A stretch of 64,000 nucleotides of DNA from Enteractinococcus helveticum (GTDB lineage Bacteria > Actinomycetota > Actinomycetes > Actinomycetales > Micrococcaceae): positions 62,001 through 126,000 of the forward strand of contig NZ_LXEY01000019.1 in NCBI RefSeq assembly GCF_001657475.1, written 5' to 3'. Under the pieces are notes generated by a model, which searched no databases, was not told where the DNA came from, and saw only the letters and a list, made by a program, of their open reading frames with translations. Position numbers and translations under genes: made by a program. Positions 53,683 through 63,027 of this stretch are shown here, in pieces (within the stretch, counting starts at the first letter, position 1; every line of letters starts with the position of its first letter).

Positions 53683-54321
53683 CTATGGAGCCCATGCAAT
53701 GGCACGGATGGGTGAACCATCAAGCCCTTGCAAGGAAAGAGGAAGAATGCTCATCTGCACCTGAAGGGGGAGTTTGGTGAGGTTGCGAAGGTTTTCAACG
53801 ATGATGCCACCGCTGCCTAGCCAGAACTGGTGGACGGGGAAAGTGTCGGCCGCCTCGGCTGTGGGGTCGGGGCTCAGCGTGTCCACACCTAGAACTCGGG
53901 CGCCCCGCTGCCAGAGGAGTTCCGCCAGACCTACTTCTATATAGGGGTGGCGTTCTCGCTGCGGTGTATGAAAATACTGGTCCCAGCCGGTCACGATACA
54001 CACAATATTTGGCAGCTGATTCGGGATCTGGGCCAGGTTGTCGCGGCCGATGGGTTGTTCGGCTGCTGCTTCGTGGCGCAGCTGGAGGACCGTGGCGGAA
54101 CCGTGGAGAAGTGCGACATCTAATTGGTCAACAGTTTGCCCGTTTGGGATGCTGTGTGAGGGTGCATCTAAATGCGTCCCGGTGTGGGTGCCAAAGTGCA
54201 GTCCGGTGACTTCTGCACCATCGGCCGGGATAGTCAGCGCTGAGTCGAACTCAACCTGTGGATCTCCCGGATAGATCGGCATGCCCGGATAGATGGGGTG
54301 GCTGAGATCAAACATCGTCAT
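53683..54321 (-). CDS. Cyclase-family metal hydrolase (kynurenine formamidase-like)
   Basis: A 212-residue protein of the cyclase/KynB family, with the metal-binding motif FGTHTGTHLDAPSH and VDTLSPDP. ATG 54321 overlaps the TetR stop (ATGA). Members hydrolyse formamides or other small cyclic substrates. With TetR it forms an operon opposite a membrane protein gene. The true substrate is unknown. Confidence 0.88.
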   Translation of the reverse strand: MTMFDLSHPIYPGMPIYPGDPQVEFDSALTIPADGAEVTGLHFGTHTGTHLDAPSHSIPNGQTVDQLDVALLHGSATVLQLRHEAAAEQPIGRDNLAQIPNQLPNIVCIVTGWDQYFHTPQRERHPYIEVGLAELLWQRGARVLGVDTLSPDPTAEAADTFPVHQFWLGSGGIIVENLRNLTKLPLQVQMSILPLSLQGLDGSPIRAIAWAP

Positions 54322-54902
54322 TGTGGTGACTCCCAAATGAGCGAGGCTGCGGATCGTAAGGCGGCAACAAAGGCAGTCTCATGATCGGTGGCGTTGTCAT
54401 AGGAGCCGGTAAGGCCTGCTAATTCCAAACTGACGAGACCGTGAATATAGGCCCACAGTCGATAGGCTCGCATATTCGCTTCGGAGGTTTCCAGCTGTGC
54501 GGCACGTTGCACAGCGGTCACGAGCATGCCAAATGTTTCATCAACGTGTTCGGTCGTGTCAGAACCGTAGACGTCGTTGAACATCACTCGATAATAATGC
54601 GGATTGTCCAGTGCGTTGGTTCGATAGGCTTTTCCCAGCTCCAACAGATCCGCTGCGGGGTCATCGGTGTGGGCTACGGATTGTAGATGCTCGGCAAATC
54701 GCGTAAAGCCTTCGATAACGACGGCTTCGATGAGGGCTTCGCGACTACCAAAGAGTGCATAGATGGCGGCGGTGGTGGTGCCAGCTGCTGTGGCAACTTT
54801 GCGCATCGATAGTGCCTCGGCGCCTTGCTGGGCGATGATCTCTGAAGAAACCTCAAGCAGTCGTCGTCGAACCGTTTCGTCGTGGATTCGTGGTCTAGCC
54901 AT
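54318..54902 (-). CDS. TetR-family transcriptional regulator
   Basis: A 194-residue TetR-type repressor. The N-terminal helix-turn-helix reads ALSMRKVATAAGTTTAAIYA with LFGSREALIEAV following, and the C-terminal TetR_C-like domain is helical. It is divergent from the membrane protein at 54986 and very likely binds the palindrome between them. It also controls its own operon with the cyclase gene. Confidence 0.92.
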   Translation of the reverse strand: MARPRIHDETVRRRLLEVSSEIIAQQGAEALSMRKVATAAGTTTAAIYALFGSREALIEAVVIEGFTRFAEHLQSVAHTDDPAADLLELGKAYRTNALDNPHYYRVMFNDVYGSDTTEHVDETFGMLVTAVQRAAQLETSEANMRAYRLWAYIHGLVSLELAGLTGSYDNATDHETAFVAALRSAASLIWESPQ

Positions 54903-54934
54903 TTTCTGAGTCTATAGTATTGCGCGACGTTTTA

Positions 54935-54958
54935 TTACAGTGTTATATTACACTGTAA
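54935..54958. promoter_or_regulatory. TetR operator palindrome
   Basis: TTACAGTGT (54935-54943), six bases, ACACTGTAA (54950-54958): a perfect nine-base inverted repeat in the divergent gap of tetR and the next gene. It sits 32 bases upstream of the TetR start and 27 bases before the membrane protein start. A classic self-regulatory TetR site. Confidence 0.8.
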
Positions 54959-54985
54959 GGAAACGTTACCCCGAGGGTGTCTGCA

Positions 54986-55396
54986 ATGTTTGAACTCTCT
55001 GATCCAGCTCGTATCACCGCTGGCTTCGTGTTATTAGCAGCTATTACCGTGACCACCGGCGGCTACCTGCTGACCCGGATCTCGCAGGGAAAAATGGAAG
55101 CCACGGGCTTCCAGAAATCGTTTTACCGTGCGGGCCATGCCCATGCGGGTGTGCTCATTATTCTTGGACTGGTGTGCCTCATACTCACGGAAGCCTCGTC
55201 GCTGACCGGTGGTTGGCTCTGGCTGAGCCGAACCGGCGTGCTGATTTCCGCCATCTTGATGCCAGCGGGATTTTTCTTCTCGGCCATGGGCAAAGGACGA
55301 ACACAACCCAGTGCGTGGATCACCTTACTGTGGATCGGCGCGGTATTTCTGATCTCGGGACTAGCAGCCTGTGGGATCGGGTTGCTCGTCAGCTAG
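54986..55396 (+). CDS. TetR-regulated small membrane protein
   Basis: A 136-residue protein from ATG 54986 (GAGGGTG upstream; GTG 54977 is in frame) with four membrane helices. Conserved elements TTGGYLLTRI and YRAGHAHAGVLIILGLV recur in many actinobacterial homologues of unknown function. Opposite the TetR gene with a shared operator, so a drug or stress response is inferred. Confidence 0.75.
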   Translation: MFELSDPARITAGFVLLAAITVTTGGYLLTRISQGKMEATGFQKSFYRAGHAHAGVLIILGLVCLILTEASSLTGGWLWLSRTGVLISAILMPAGFFFSAMGKGRTQPSAWITLLWIGAVFLISGLAACGIGLLVS

Positions 55397-55525
55397 GTTT
55401 AGATTCCAGCGAGATGACCACATAAGTCTCTGGTTCCTAGGGCTGGCCTGTTCAGGCAGCTAGGCTGCAGACAATGATTCTGCTGCCTTCAAGCAGCTTG
55501 GGCTATCGAAAGGAAACCGTCGACG

Positions 55526-56515
55526 TTGTCTGTACCGCTGAGCATTCTCGATCTTGTCTCCATCTCTGAAGGATCCACCGCCCGCGATGCGATTACTGCC
55601 TCGATGGCTTCGGCCAAACTCGCCGATGATCTCGGGTATCGACGTCTGTGGTTCGCAGAACACCACAACACTCCAAACCTAGCGGCCAGCTCCACCGCAC
55701 TGCTGATTTCTCAGGCTGCAGCGGTCACTGAAAAGATTCGGGTCGGCTCCGGTGGCGTGATGTTGCCAAATCACGCACCGCTGATGGTTGCTGAACAATA
55801 TGGCACCTTGGCGAATATGCACGGGGATCGCATTGACTTGGGACTGGGCAGAGCCCCCGGCACCGATATGATGACGGCGCAGGCCTTGAGTCGATCATCT
55901 GCTGAGCCCCAGGCATTTGCGCAGAATATTTATGACATGCAAGGGTGGTTTGGCGAAAACGGCACCGCGTATAGCGTGCCCATTGTCTCGGCAGTTTCAA
56001 CAAATACCAATGTGCCCATCTGGGTCCTGGGATCAACCGTCAATGGTGCGTCAATTGCAGGACAATTAGGCCTACCGTTCTCGATTGCATCGCATTTTGC
56101 TCCCGATCAAATTGACCAAGCTATCCAGGTGTACCGCGAAGCATTTACTACCGAATCAGCCACAGCCCAGATTGAGGAACCATATGTCATGGCGGGCATC
56201 AATGTGATGGTCGCCGATACCGAGGAACAAGCCGAGCGCGAGTTCACTGTGGTCCAGCAAATGTTCCAGGATATCCACACCGGACAACGCCGACGGCTAC
56301 AGCCACCGGTGGAGCCTCATCAGCTCACCGGCGTCGGCGCGGCGGAGCATTCAATGCTGCGTATTAAGGCTGTTGGCTCACCTCAGACGGTGAAAACTCA
56401 GCTTGATGACTTCGTGGCACGAACCGGGGCGGATGAGCTCATCACGGTCACTTACGCCTATGACCCAGCGGTCCGTGACCGGTCCTATGAATTATTGGCA
56501 GACGTCTGGTTCTAA
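55526..56515 (+). CDS. LLM class flavin-dependent oxidoreductase
   Basis: A 329-residue luciferase-like monooxygenase with LGYRRLWFAEHHNTPNLAAS, VGSGGVMLPNHAPLMVAEQ and YGTLANMHGDRIDLGLGRAP. Start TTG 55526 with AGGAAA upstream. Related proteins use FMNH2 or F420 on diverse substrates; a specific one is not predicted. Confidence 0.9.
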   Translation: MSVPLSILDLVSISEGSTARDAITASMASAKLADDLGYRRLWFAEHHNTPNLAASSTALLISQAAAVTEKIRVGSGGVMLPNHAPLMVAEQYGTLANMHGDRIDLGLGRAPGTDMMTAQALSRSSAEPQAFAQNIYDMQGWFGENGTAYSVPIVSAVSTNTNVPIWVLGSTVNGASIAGQLGLPFSIASHFAPDQIDQAIQVYREAFTTESATAQIEEPYVMAGINVMVADTEEQAEREFTVVQQMFQDIHTGQRRRLQPPVEPHQLTGVGAAEHSMLRIKAVGSPQTVKTQLDDFVARTGADELITVTYAYDPAVRDRSYELLADVWF

Positions 56516-56558
56516 TCGCAGCTCGATGAACTAGAGTCTTGGGCAATCCAAGGTGAGC

Positions 56559-57122
56559 ATGATGGCTGAGGCAGACGAATTTCTTGAATCCATATGGCAG
56601 TCGATGACCGATGCGGCGACACTGCCGGGTCACGGGTTGTCGCTGATGAATGTCGCGACCATCGGTCGCAATGGTGGGCCCCGGGCGCGATCCGTCATTT
56701 TGCGTGACTTTGCGCGCTCGCCGGAACGCCTTTGCTTTGCCACACACGCTTTATCAGAGAAAGTGGCAGAAATTCGAGCCAATTCAGCAGTCGCAGCGAC
56801 CTGCTACGACCGCAAGCGGTCATTACAACTGCGCTTCGAAGGCACAGCTACGATTATTGCGGATGATGCTGAGCGCTGGCGCGCTTGGCAACGCCTGGCA
56901 CCCCACAGTCAGCAACAGTACGTTTCGCTGGCCACCCCAGGTGCGCCATTGACAACTCATGAGCCCCTTGAAGATGATGCATCGACTGCGTTTCAACGTT
57001 TCGCCTGGATCAGTCTCGAGTTGCGAAGTCTGGAGTGGCTAGCCCTCAGTACTGCACCGCATACTCGCTGGCAGTTCGAGCTGTTAAGCAGCGGCTGGAA
57101 CGGTCAGCGCGTCATCCCATAG
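56559..57122 (+). CDS. Pyridoxamine-phosphate-oxidase-like flavoprotein
   Basis: A 187-residue split-barrel protein of the PNPOx-like family. The FMN-binding region is GGPRARSVILRDFARSPERL, and RSLQLRFEGTATI forms the core. Alternative ATG at 56562. It may be a general flavin or F420-dependent enzyme rather than true PdxH, because the PdxH C-terminal dimerisation motif is altered. Convergent with the GerW-like gene, 5 bases apart. Confidence 0.78.
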   Translation: MMAEADEFLESIWQSMTDAATLPGHGLSLMNVATIGRNGGPRARSVILRDFARSPERLCFATHALSEKVAEIRANSAVAATCYDRKRSLQLRFEGTATIIADDAERWRAWQRLAPHSQQQYVSLATPGAPLTTHEPLEDDASTAFQRFAWISLELRSLEWLALSTAPHTRWQFELLSSGWNGQRVIP

Positions 57123-57126
57123 GCAC

Positions 57127-57471
57127 CTATTGTTTGAGGGCTTTGACGATGCGTGTTAGGACAAAACCGCCGACACACGCCAGCGGGATGCTTACGGCCA
57201 GTAATGCAACAGTATTGGGTTCAAAACGGGTGGTGCCGTTGCGGGTAATGTAGGCGCCCACCGGTACGGACATACCGCCACCACCGCCGCCACTTCCGGT
57301 ATCACCGGTCTTTTCGGGGTCGTTACTGTCAGCCTCTCCGCCACCGAAACCAAAATTGACGAGCGCGACCGGAATGGTCGTGGCACCGTCCACTTCGATG
57401 GGTGTTCCATAAGAATTCTTGACACCGATGTTGGAGAGTTTTTCGGCCAATTGCGCTGTAAGTGGTTCCAT
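57127..57471 (-). CDS. GerW/YtfJ-family protein
   Basis: A 114-residue protein of the GerW (YtfJ) family. It has a conserved beta fold (YGTPIEVDGATTIPVALVNFG), a Gly-rich linker (GSGGGGGGMSVPVGAYI) and a C-terminal hydrophobic helix. In Bacillus YtfJ acts in spore germination; actinobacterial copies are widespread in non-sporulating cells, so the role is unknown. Confidence 0.82.
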   Translation of the reverse strand: MEPLTAQLAEKLSNIGVKNSYGTPIEVDGATTIPVALVNFGFGGGEADSNDPEKTGDTGSGGGGGGMSVPVGAYITRNGTTRFEPNTVALLAVSIPLACVGGFVLTRIVKALKQ

Positions 57472-57740
57472 GGCTTCAGTTTAACGGTCCCAAACCCAAA
57501 AATGCAGGAGATCGGGAGATGGTTTGTGTGAAGCAAGCTCGGATCATGACGTCAAACAATACAGACTGTCTGGGTGGCCGTAACATTTACGGTATCCGTT
57601 CGGAGCACAACCAGGCGATGAGCTGGCAGAATCATTGCAGAATATGAAAATCGCTGCAATGACAACAGTGCGATGCATCACTCAGGCGATAGGGTTGGTG
57701 AAGTTGTAACCATGTAGAGACCACGTGACAAGGGCGTCAT

Positions 57741-58823
57741 ATGAAAGACACGCTACGCATCGCCGGGGTATACGTCGGCACCATTATCGGAGCAGGGTAT
57801 GCCTCTGGCCAGGAAATCCTGCAGTTTTTCACCGGCTACGGCTGGTGGGGCATCCTGGGCACCGTCGTCACCATGATCCTCTACCCGGTGCTGGGCTACT
57901 ACCTGGTGGTGCTGGGCAAGCGGGTCAAGGCCTGGTCGCATAAAAGCGTGATTTACCACATCTGCGGGAAGTATCTGGGCGTCGTCGTCGATATTCTGCT
58001 GGCCTTTTTCCTCTTTGGCGTGGGCGTGATCATGATCGCCGGTTCCGGATCGCTGTTCCAACAGCAATTCGGGATTCCACCTGTTGCCGGATATGCACTC
58101 ATGACGGCGTTGGTGATTGCCGCACTGTTGCTGAGTTTGCGCCGGGTGTTAGACATCATCAGTATTTTGGCACCGTTGGCCTTCGTGTTGATCATCGCGC
58201 TCGCAGCCTATGCCGCCGTAACTGCGGATACTTCGGGGGTGGATTTGGAGGCCGTGGCGGCCACACAGCAGGAATTGGCCTCCCCTCACTGGTTGCTGTC
58301 GGCATTTTTGCACGTGTCCTTTAACGTCGCGATTACGGTGAGCATCCTGGCGATCATAGGGGCCACCGAGCGGAACTATAAGGCAGCCAAACGCGGGGCG
58401 GTCCTGGGTGGTATTCTGCTGGGCCTCATCGCACTGGTGATCAATTTGGCCCTGTACCTGAATGTTGATGAACTCGTTGGCACCGATATGCCGATGCTGA
58501 TCATCGCCACCGAATTACACCCCTTCATTGGGGTCGCGATGTCGCTGGTGCTGTTGGCCATGATCTTCAATACCGCAGTCCCGACGTTATATAGCTTTAC
58601 CGCGCGGTTTTTCACCGTTGAGACCCGCAGCTTCCGCATTGCCGCGGTCCTCGTTGGTCTTGCAGCCTTTGGCCTTGGGTTCGTTGGGTTTACCACGCTG
58701 GTGGGCACGGTATATCCGCTGTTGGGCTACCTGGGATTCGTGATCTTTATTTCTATGGCGGTCAACCTAATCCGGACTCGACGAAAACCGGTGGAAGCCG
58801 AGCAATTTGTGTTTACCGACTAG
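57741..58823 (+). CDS. YkvI-type membrane transporter
   Basis: A 360-residue integral membrane protein with ten predicted helices and the APC-superfamily fold. GTIIGAGYASGQEILQFFTG (residues 13-32) matches the unwound first helix of the fold. Members are uncharacterised; amino acid or Na+-coupled transport is inferred from the fold only. Confidence 0.85.
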   Translation: MKDTLRIAGVYVGTIIGAGYASGQEILQFFTGYGWWGILGTVVTMILYPVLGYYLVVLGKRVKAWSHKSVIYHICGKYLGVVVDILLAFFLFGVGVIMIAGSGSLFQQQFGIPPVAGYALMTALVIAALLLSLRRVLDIISILAPLAFVLIIALAAYAAVTADTSGVDLEAVAATQQELASPHWLLSAFLHVSFNVAITVSILAIIGATERNYKAAKRGAVLGGILLGLIALVINLALYLNVDELVGTDMPMLIIATELHPFIGVAMSLVLLAMIFNTAVPTLYSFTARFFTVETRSFRIAAVLVGLAAFGLGFVGFTTLVGTVYPLLGYLGFVIFISMAVNLIRTRRKPVEAEQFVFTD

Positions 58824-58911
58824 CGGTTGTTCTGTGCAGGCCCCTGCCGCTGACAAGGCGGGTGGGGTAGTCTCGGTGATACAACACTGACGTGACGGAA
58901 AGGACATTCCG

Positions 58912-59837
58912 ATGGTCGCAGTTGTTGAAACCCGCGCCCTGACGAAACTCTACGGTCGACATTTGGCGGTCCAAGATATCGACTTGCAGGTGCACCGCGG
59001 ATCGGTCTTCGGTTTGATCGGACCCAACGGGGCTGGCAAAACCACGGTATTGCGCATGCTGGTGGATATTATTCGTCCTAGCGCCGGCGAATTGACGGTC
59101 CTGGGGGATTCGCCCCGCCGGGCGGGCGCTGGCATGCGGCGTCGCATCGGGTATCTGCCAGGCGATGTGAACCTCACCGCCCGGCTCTCCGGGCGCACAT
59201 TTTTACACCACATTGCCCAGCTCAGTGGCACGGTTGCCGAACGCAAAATTGACCAGCTCGCCGAGCGACTCGAACTGGACATGACCCGTCCGGTCCGGGA
59301 TCTGTCCAAGGGCAATAAACAAAAACTGGGCCTCATCCAGGCATTCATGCACGAACCCGAGCTGCTCATCTTGGATGAGCCGACCAGCGGTCTGGACCCG
59401 CTGATGCACGCGAATTCTTGGCCATGGTGCGTGAAGCCTCCAGTGCGGGCCAAACGGTTGTGCTCAGCTCGCATATCTTGAGCGAAATCCAACACGCCGC
59501 CGACGACGTTGCAGTGCTTGCCCAGGGCAGAGTGGTCGCCCACGGCGATGTCGCGTCACTGCGGCTGACCAGTGTGGCCCGGCTGGGCGCGGTGATCGCC
59601 GACGTCGATGCGGTCACACTGCACACACGCATGCACGCACTGGAGCAGCTGGAAGATCTTCATATCCAATCCACCGGAGACGAACACGTCCATCGGTTGA
59701 CCGCAACCATTCGCGGCGACATTGATCCGGTGGTCAAAGCGCTTGCCGCATTCCGGGTTCGAGACTTGACCGTGGAAGAGCCCGATCTTGAAGAGTCCAT
59801 CATCGATCTCTATTCTCGAACGGAGCAGGTCCAATGA
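58912..59837 (+). pseudogene. ABC transporter ATPase, frameshifted
   Basis: Codons 58912 to about 59408 encode the first part of an ABC ATPase (Walker A GPNGAGKT, signature LSKGNKQKLGL, Walker B LLILDEPTSGLDP). One G is missing after 59408 (CTGATGCA then CGCGAA); the remainder of the protein (EFLAMVREASSAGQTVVLSS, HILSEIQHA) then continues in another frame to 59837. A single-base deletion or a sequencing error could explain it. No slippery heptamer is visible at the shift, so programmed frameshifting is unlikely. Confidence 0.8.
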
Positions 59838-60661
59838 CGCATGCCACTCCACAAGCGAGTAGAACAACAACCTTTGGCCGGGTGTTCCTTCGTCTGGTCT
59901 TTGATGGCTGGCGAGGCATGCTCGGTTGGATCATCGGCATTGCCGCCGTGCTGGGACTGTACCTGCCGCTCTACCCCTCAATCGCTTCGCCGCAGATGAC
60001 CGAACTGCTCAATAATCTGCCGACCGAACTCGTTGAGGTGCTTGGCTATGACGATATTGTCACCGGGGCAGGATATACCCAGGCCACGTTCTTTGGGCTG
60101 CTGGGCTATGTGCTCATGGTCATTGCCACAACAGCCTGGGGTGCAGCCTTCATTGCCGGCACCGAAGAAACCGGTCGGCTTGAACTCACACTGGCCCATG
60201 CGGTCGGGCGGGTGCAATACGCCGTGGAAAGTATCGCAGCACTATTAGCAAAAATCTTGGTCCTGGCGCTTGTGGTTTATGTGATGATCTGGGCGCTGAA
60301 TGAACCATCTGAGCTCAACTTATCGGCGGTCAACCTGCTGGCCGGAACAATCGCCTGGGCAAGTTTGGGGCTACTATCCGGCACCGCCGCGTTAGCCATC
60401 GGTGCGCTGAGCGGCCGCAGAATGTGGGCGATTGCAGCCGGTGCCGGCATTGCGGTGATCAGTTACGTGTTCGACGCCGTAGGCAACACCAATAAAGACC
60501 TCCAGTGGCTCTACAATCTCTCGCCTTATCACTGGGCCTACGGCAATAGTCCACTGGCCGAAGGCTTCGACTGGCCCGGATTTGCTCTCGTGTGGGCACT
60601 ATGTGCCATATTCATCGGGCTCACCATCGCTGGTCTGGCCCGGCGTGACATCCTGGGCTGA
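59834..60661 (+). CDS. ABC transporter permease
   Basis: A 275-residue ABC-2-like membrane subunit with about six helices (LGWIIGIAAVLGLYLPLYPS; ATFFGLLGYVLMVIATTAWG). ATG 59834 overlaps the stop of the frameshifted ATPase. It would form an exporter with that ATPase; if the frameshift is real, the transporter is dead unless another ATPase serves it. Confidence 0.87.
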   Translation: MTHATPQASRTTTFGRVFLRLVFDGWRGMLGWIIGIAAVLGLYLPLYPSIASPQMTELLNNLPTELVEVLGYDDIVTGAGYTQATFFGLLGYVLMVIATTAWGAAFIAGTEETGRLELTLAHAVGRVQYAVESIAALLAKILVLALVVYVMIWALNEPSELNLSAVNLLAGTIAWASLGLLSGTAALAIGALSGRRMWAIAAGAGIAVISYVFDAVGNTNKDLQWLYNLSPYHWAYGNSPLAEGFDWPGFALVWALCAIFIGLTIAGLARRDILG

Positions 60662-60762
60662 TCCTGCGGGATAGTCAGGACGACGGCGGCCATGGTAGCA
60701 ACCAGTGATGCGCTCATGATGACGCCGATCAGTCCCGGCATTCGGGACATGACAGTGAAAAA

Positions 60763-60797
60763 GCTTGTGGGCCCGTGATGATCACGGGCCCACAAGC
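60763..60797 (+). terminator. Strong terminator after ABC permease
   Basis: Perfect 17-base arms, 60763-60779 and 60781-60797, centred on one base, in a GC-rich stretch. A second repeat (CGGTTGTTCAG 60811-60821, CTGAACAACCG 60840-60850) follows and may act for the convergent gene. Confidence 0.75.
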
Positions 60798-60896
60798 CGG
60801 TGTGTTGATCCGGTTGTTCAGGCGGAAGGTCGGTCAATACTGAACAACCGAAGACTTATTGCACTTCAGACCATCATGGATGGCGCGTTGACTGAA

Positions 60897-61469
60897 CTAG
60901 GCGTTTGCGACAACTGACTGCTGGGCGCGAACGCTCTGCATGGCGGCGCCCCAGACGATGAGCTGGTCAAACATTGGCCCAACTGAAGCAGCCTGGAGTT
61001 CGGTTGGTTTGAAAGTCGAGAAGTTTTCGAAGTCGGTGAACAGCGAGAACATGCCCTGTTTCTGGACGTGAGCGATCTGGAGTTCCGACAGAATACCGCG
61101 TAGGTGCTCAACAGCGCGAACACCGAAAGCCGATCCATAGCCGACAATGCCAGCGGCCTTGTTATTGAGCTCAGGGTTCAAGTACGACAGAGCATTTGCC
61201 AGGGCTGGAGTTACCGAGTGGTTGTATTCACCGGTCACGAAAACGTAGCCATCAAATTCGGCCATTTTGGCGGACCAAGCCTTGGAGTGTTCCTTGGTGT
61301 TTTATCCTGGGAAGGATTCGTCAAATACGGGCAGATTGTAATCAGCGACGTCGACCAATTCGTATTCTGCGTCGCCACGCTGTGCAGCGTAGTCGACCAA
61401 CCAGTCGGCGACACCGCGGTTGATGCGGCCTGGGCGGGTGGAACCGGTAACGATAGCGATTTTCAGCAC
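60897..61469 (-). pseudogene. NADPH-dependent FMN reductase with internal stop
   Basis: Starting at GTG 61469 (GGAGATATCC upstream), the frame reads LKIAIVTGSTRPGRINRGVA, the flavodoxin-like P-loop of NADPH-dependent FMN reductases, and continues in one frame to 60897. A TAA at 61302-61304 interrupts it after PVFDESFPG. Everything after the stop (HSKAWSAKMAEFDGYVFVTG, EYNHSVTPAL) is well conserved. One nonsense change therefore separates it from an intact 190-residue gene; a sequencing error is possible. Confidence 0.82.
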
Positions 61470-61632
61470 GGATATCTCCTGGGATCAAAACTCATGTAGT
61501 TCAAATTTGAATTATTTGACTTCTTGAGTATGCCATCCTGAGAAACTTGACGCAAATTTCGTTGCCCTGTGGGTGAAATTGCTAGGGTGGTTGTGGCTAC
61601 ACTCCCAGCTGACTACTTGTTATAAGGACCCT

Positions 61633-62841
61633 ATGGCCCGGCCAAATTCAATAGAAGTCTTTCGCACCTTCCTCAAACTTGGTCTGACCTCCTTTGGTGG
61701 GCCGGTAGCTCACCTGGGGTATTTTCGTAATGAACTCGTGATCCGTCGCAAGTGGCTAACCGAAGAGCATTACGGCCAGCTGGTCGCGCTGTGTCAGTTT
61801 CTGCCCGGTCCTGCATCGAGTCAGGTAGGTTTCGCGCTGGGGCTGCTGCGAGGCGGATACCGGGGTGGCTTAGCCGCATGGGTCGCATTCACTGTGCCCT
61901 CGGCCCTGCTGTTGATTTTATTTGCCATCGGTGCAGTGAATCTGGACGGCGCTGTTGGCCAAGGCCTGATGGTCGGGCTGAAAGCCGTAGCGGTTGCTGT
62001 TGTCGCCCACGCAGTGTGGGGTATGGCCAAAGCTCTCACACCGGATGTCCGTAGGATCGTTATCGGACTCGCTGCCGTGGGACTTGCACTGTTCTTGCCA
62101 GGAAATTTGGGGCAAATCGTCGCCATCGTAGTCGGTCTAGTCCTGGGCATGCTGTGGTGCCGCAACATTTTGGGCTCCAGCCTGCCACCGTTGACCGTGG
62201 CGATTTCCAAGCGCGTAGGGATAATCTGTGCTGCGTTATTTGTCGTGCTCCTGGTCGGGTTACCCGTCCTGACGGCCATACTGGAAAACCCGTGGGTGAG
62301 TTTGACCGATGCGTTTTATCGCGCCGGAGCACTAGTTTTCGGCGGGGGACACGTGGTGCTACCGCTATTGCAAGGCGAGCCTGCGGTGGTGGAAGCGGTG
62401 ACTCAAGATCAATTCCTGGCTGGTTATGGTGCCGCTCAAGCCGTCCCCGGACCATTATTTACCTTTGCCGCCTACTTAGGATTTGAGATGGGCACTGGAT
62501 CGGCTCCCTGGCTCAGCGCTACAGTCGCACTGGTCGCAATTTTCCTGCCCGGCATCCTGTTGTTACTGGCGGTTCTACCGTTTTGGGGCCAACTCCAACA
62601 GAACAGTCTGGTCCGGGCTGGCGTGGCCGGTGCAAATGCTGCCGTGGTGGGCATCCTTGCTGCAGCACTGATCCATCCAATCATCACATCAGGCATCACT
62701 GGTATCGCACCATTGATCATTGCGGTCGGGTGTTTTGTGCTCCTGATGTTTGCAAAACTGCCCGCCTGGGCCGTGGTCCTGATTGGTGGGCTGGGTGGTG
62801 TGCTCGCTGCTGTGTCGGACATTGGGATGGGTTGGGGATAA
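61633..62841 (+). CDS. Chromate transporter-like protein ChrA
   Basis: A 402-residue membrane protein from ATG 61633 (AAGGA upstream; a frame to 61573 is not needed). Two related halves of CHR family helices: LGLTSFGGPVAHLGYFRNEL and CQFLPGPASSQVGFALGLLRGGYRGG in the first, FGGGHVVLPLLQ and AVPGPLFTFAAYLG in the second. Members export chromate or other anions. It is a single gene with its own leader. Confidence 0.92.
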   Translation: MARPNSIEVFRTFLKLGLTSFGGPVAHLGYFRNELVIRRKWLTEEHYGQLVALCQFLPGPASSQVGFALGLLRGGYRGGLAAWVAFTVPSALLLILFAIGAVNLDGAVGQGLMVGLKAVAVAVVAHAVWGMAKALTPDVRRIVIGLAAVGLALFLPGNLGQIVAIVVGLVLGMLWCRNILGSSLPPLTVAISKRVGIICAALFVVLLVGLPVLTAILENPWVSLTDAFYRAGALVFGGGHVVLPLLQGEPAVVEAVTQDQFLAGYGAAQAVPGPLFTFAAYLGFEMGTGSAPWLSATVALVAIFLPGILLLLAVLPFWGQLQQNSLVRAGVAGANAAVVGILAAALIHPIITSGITGIAPLIIAVGCFVLLMFAKLPAWAVVLIGGLGGVLAAVSDIGMGWG

Positions 62842-63027
62842 GCCGAAGATTCGGCGCTGGGATGCTCGAATCGTTGATTCGGGGGTCTATGGCGTAGACT
62901 GCCAACAGCCAGCTGATCGGGAACTTCCCCATCGGTGCCGGCCAGTACCGCGTTGAGTGGCCTTTGTATAGTCGCTCCGCCTGTGCCAGGGCCGGGTCTT
63001 CCATTTACCCGGACGGATTCATTTTTC

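Noticed and set aside
59395-59420. Programmed frameshift in the ABC ATPase
   Set aside because: No slippery heptamer, stimulatory Shine-Dalgarno or stem-loop is seen; a plain deletion fits better.
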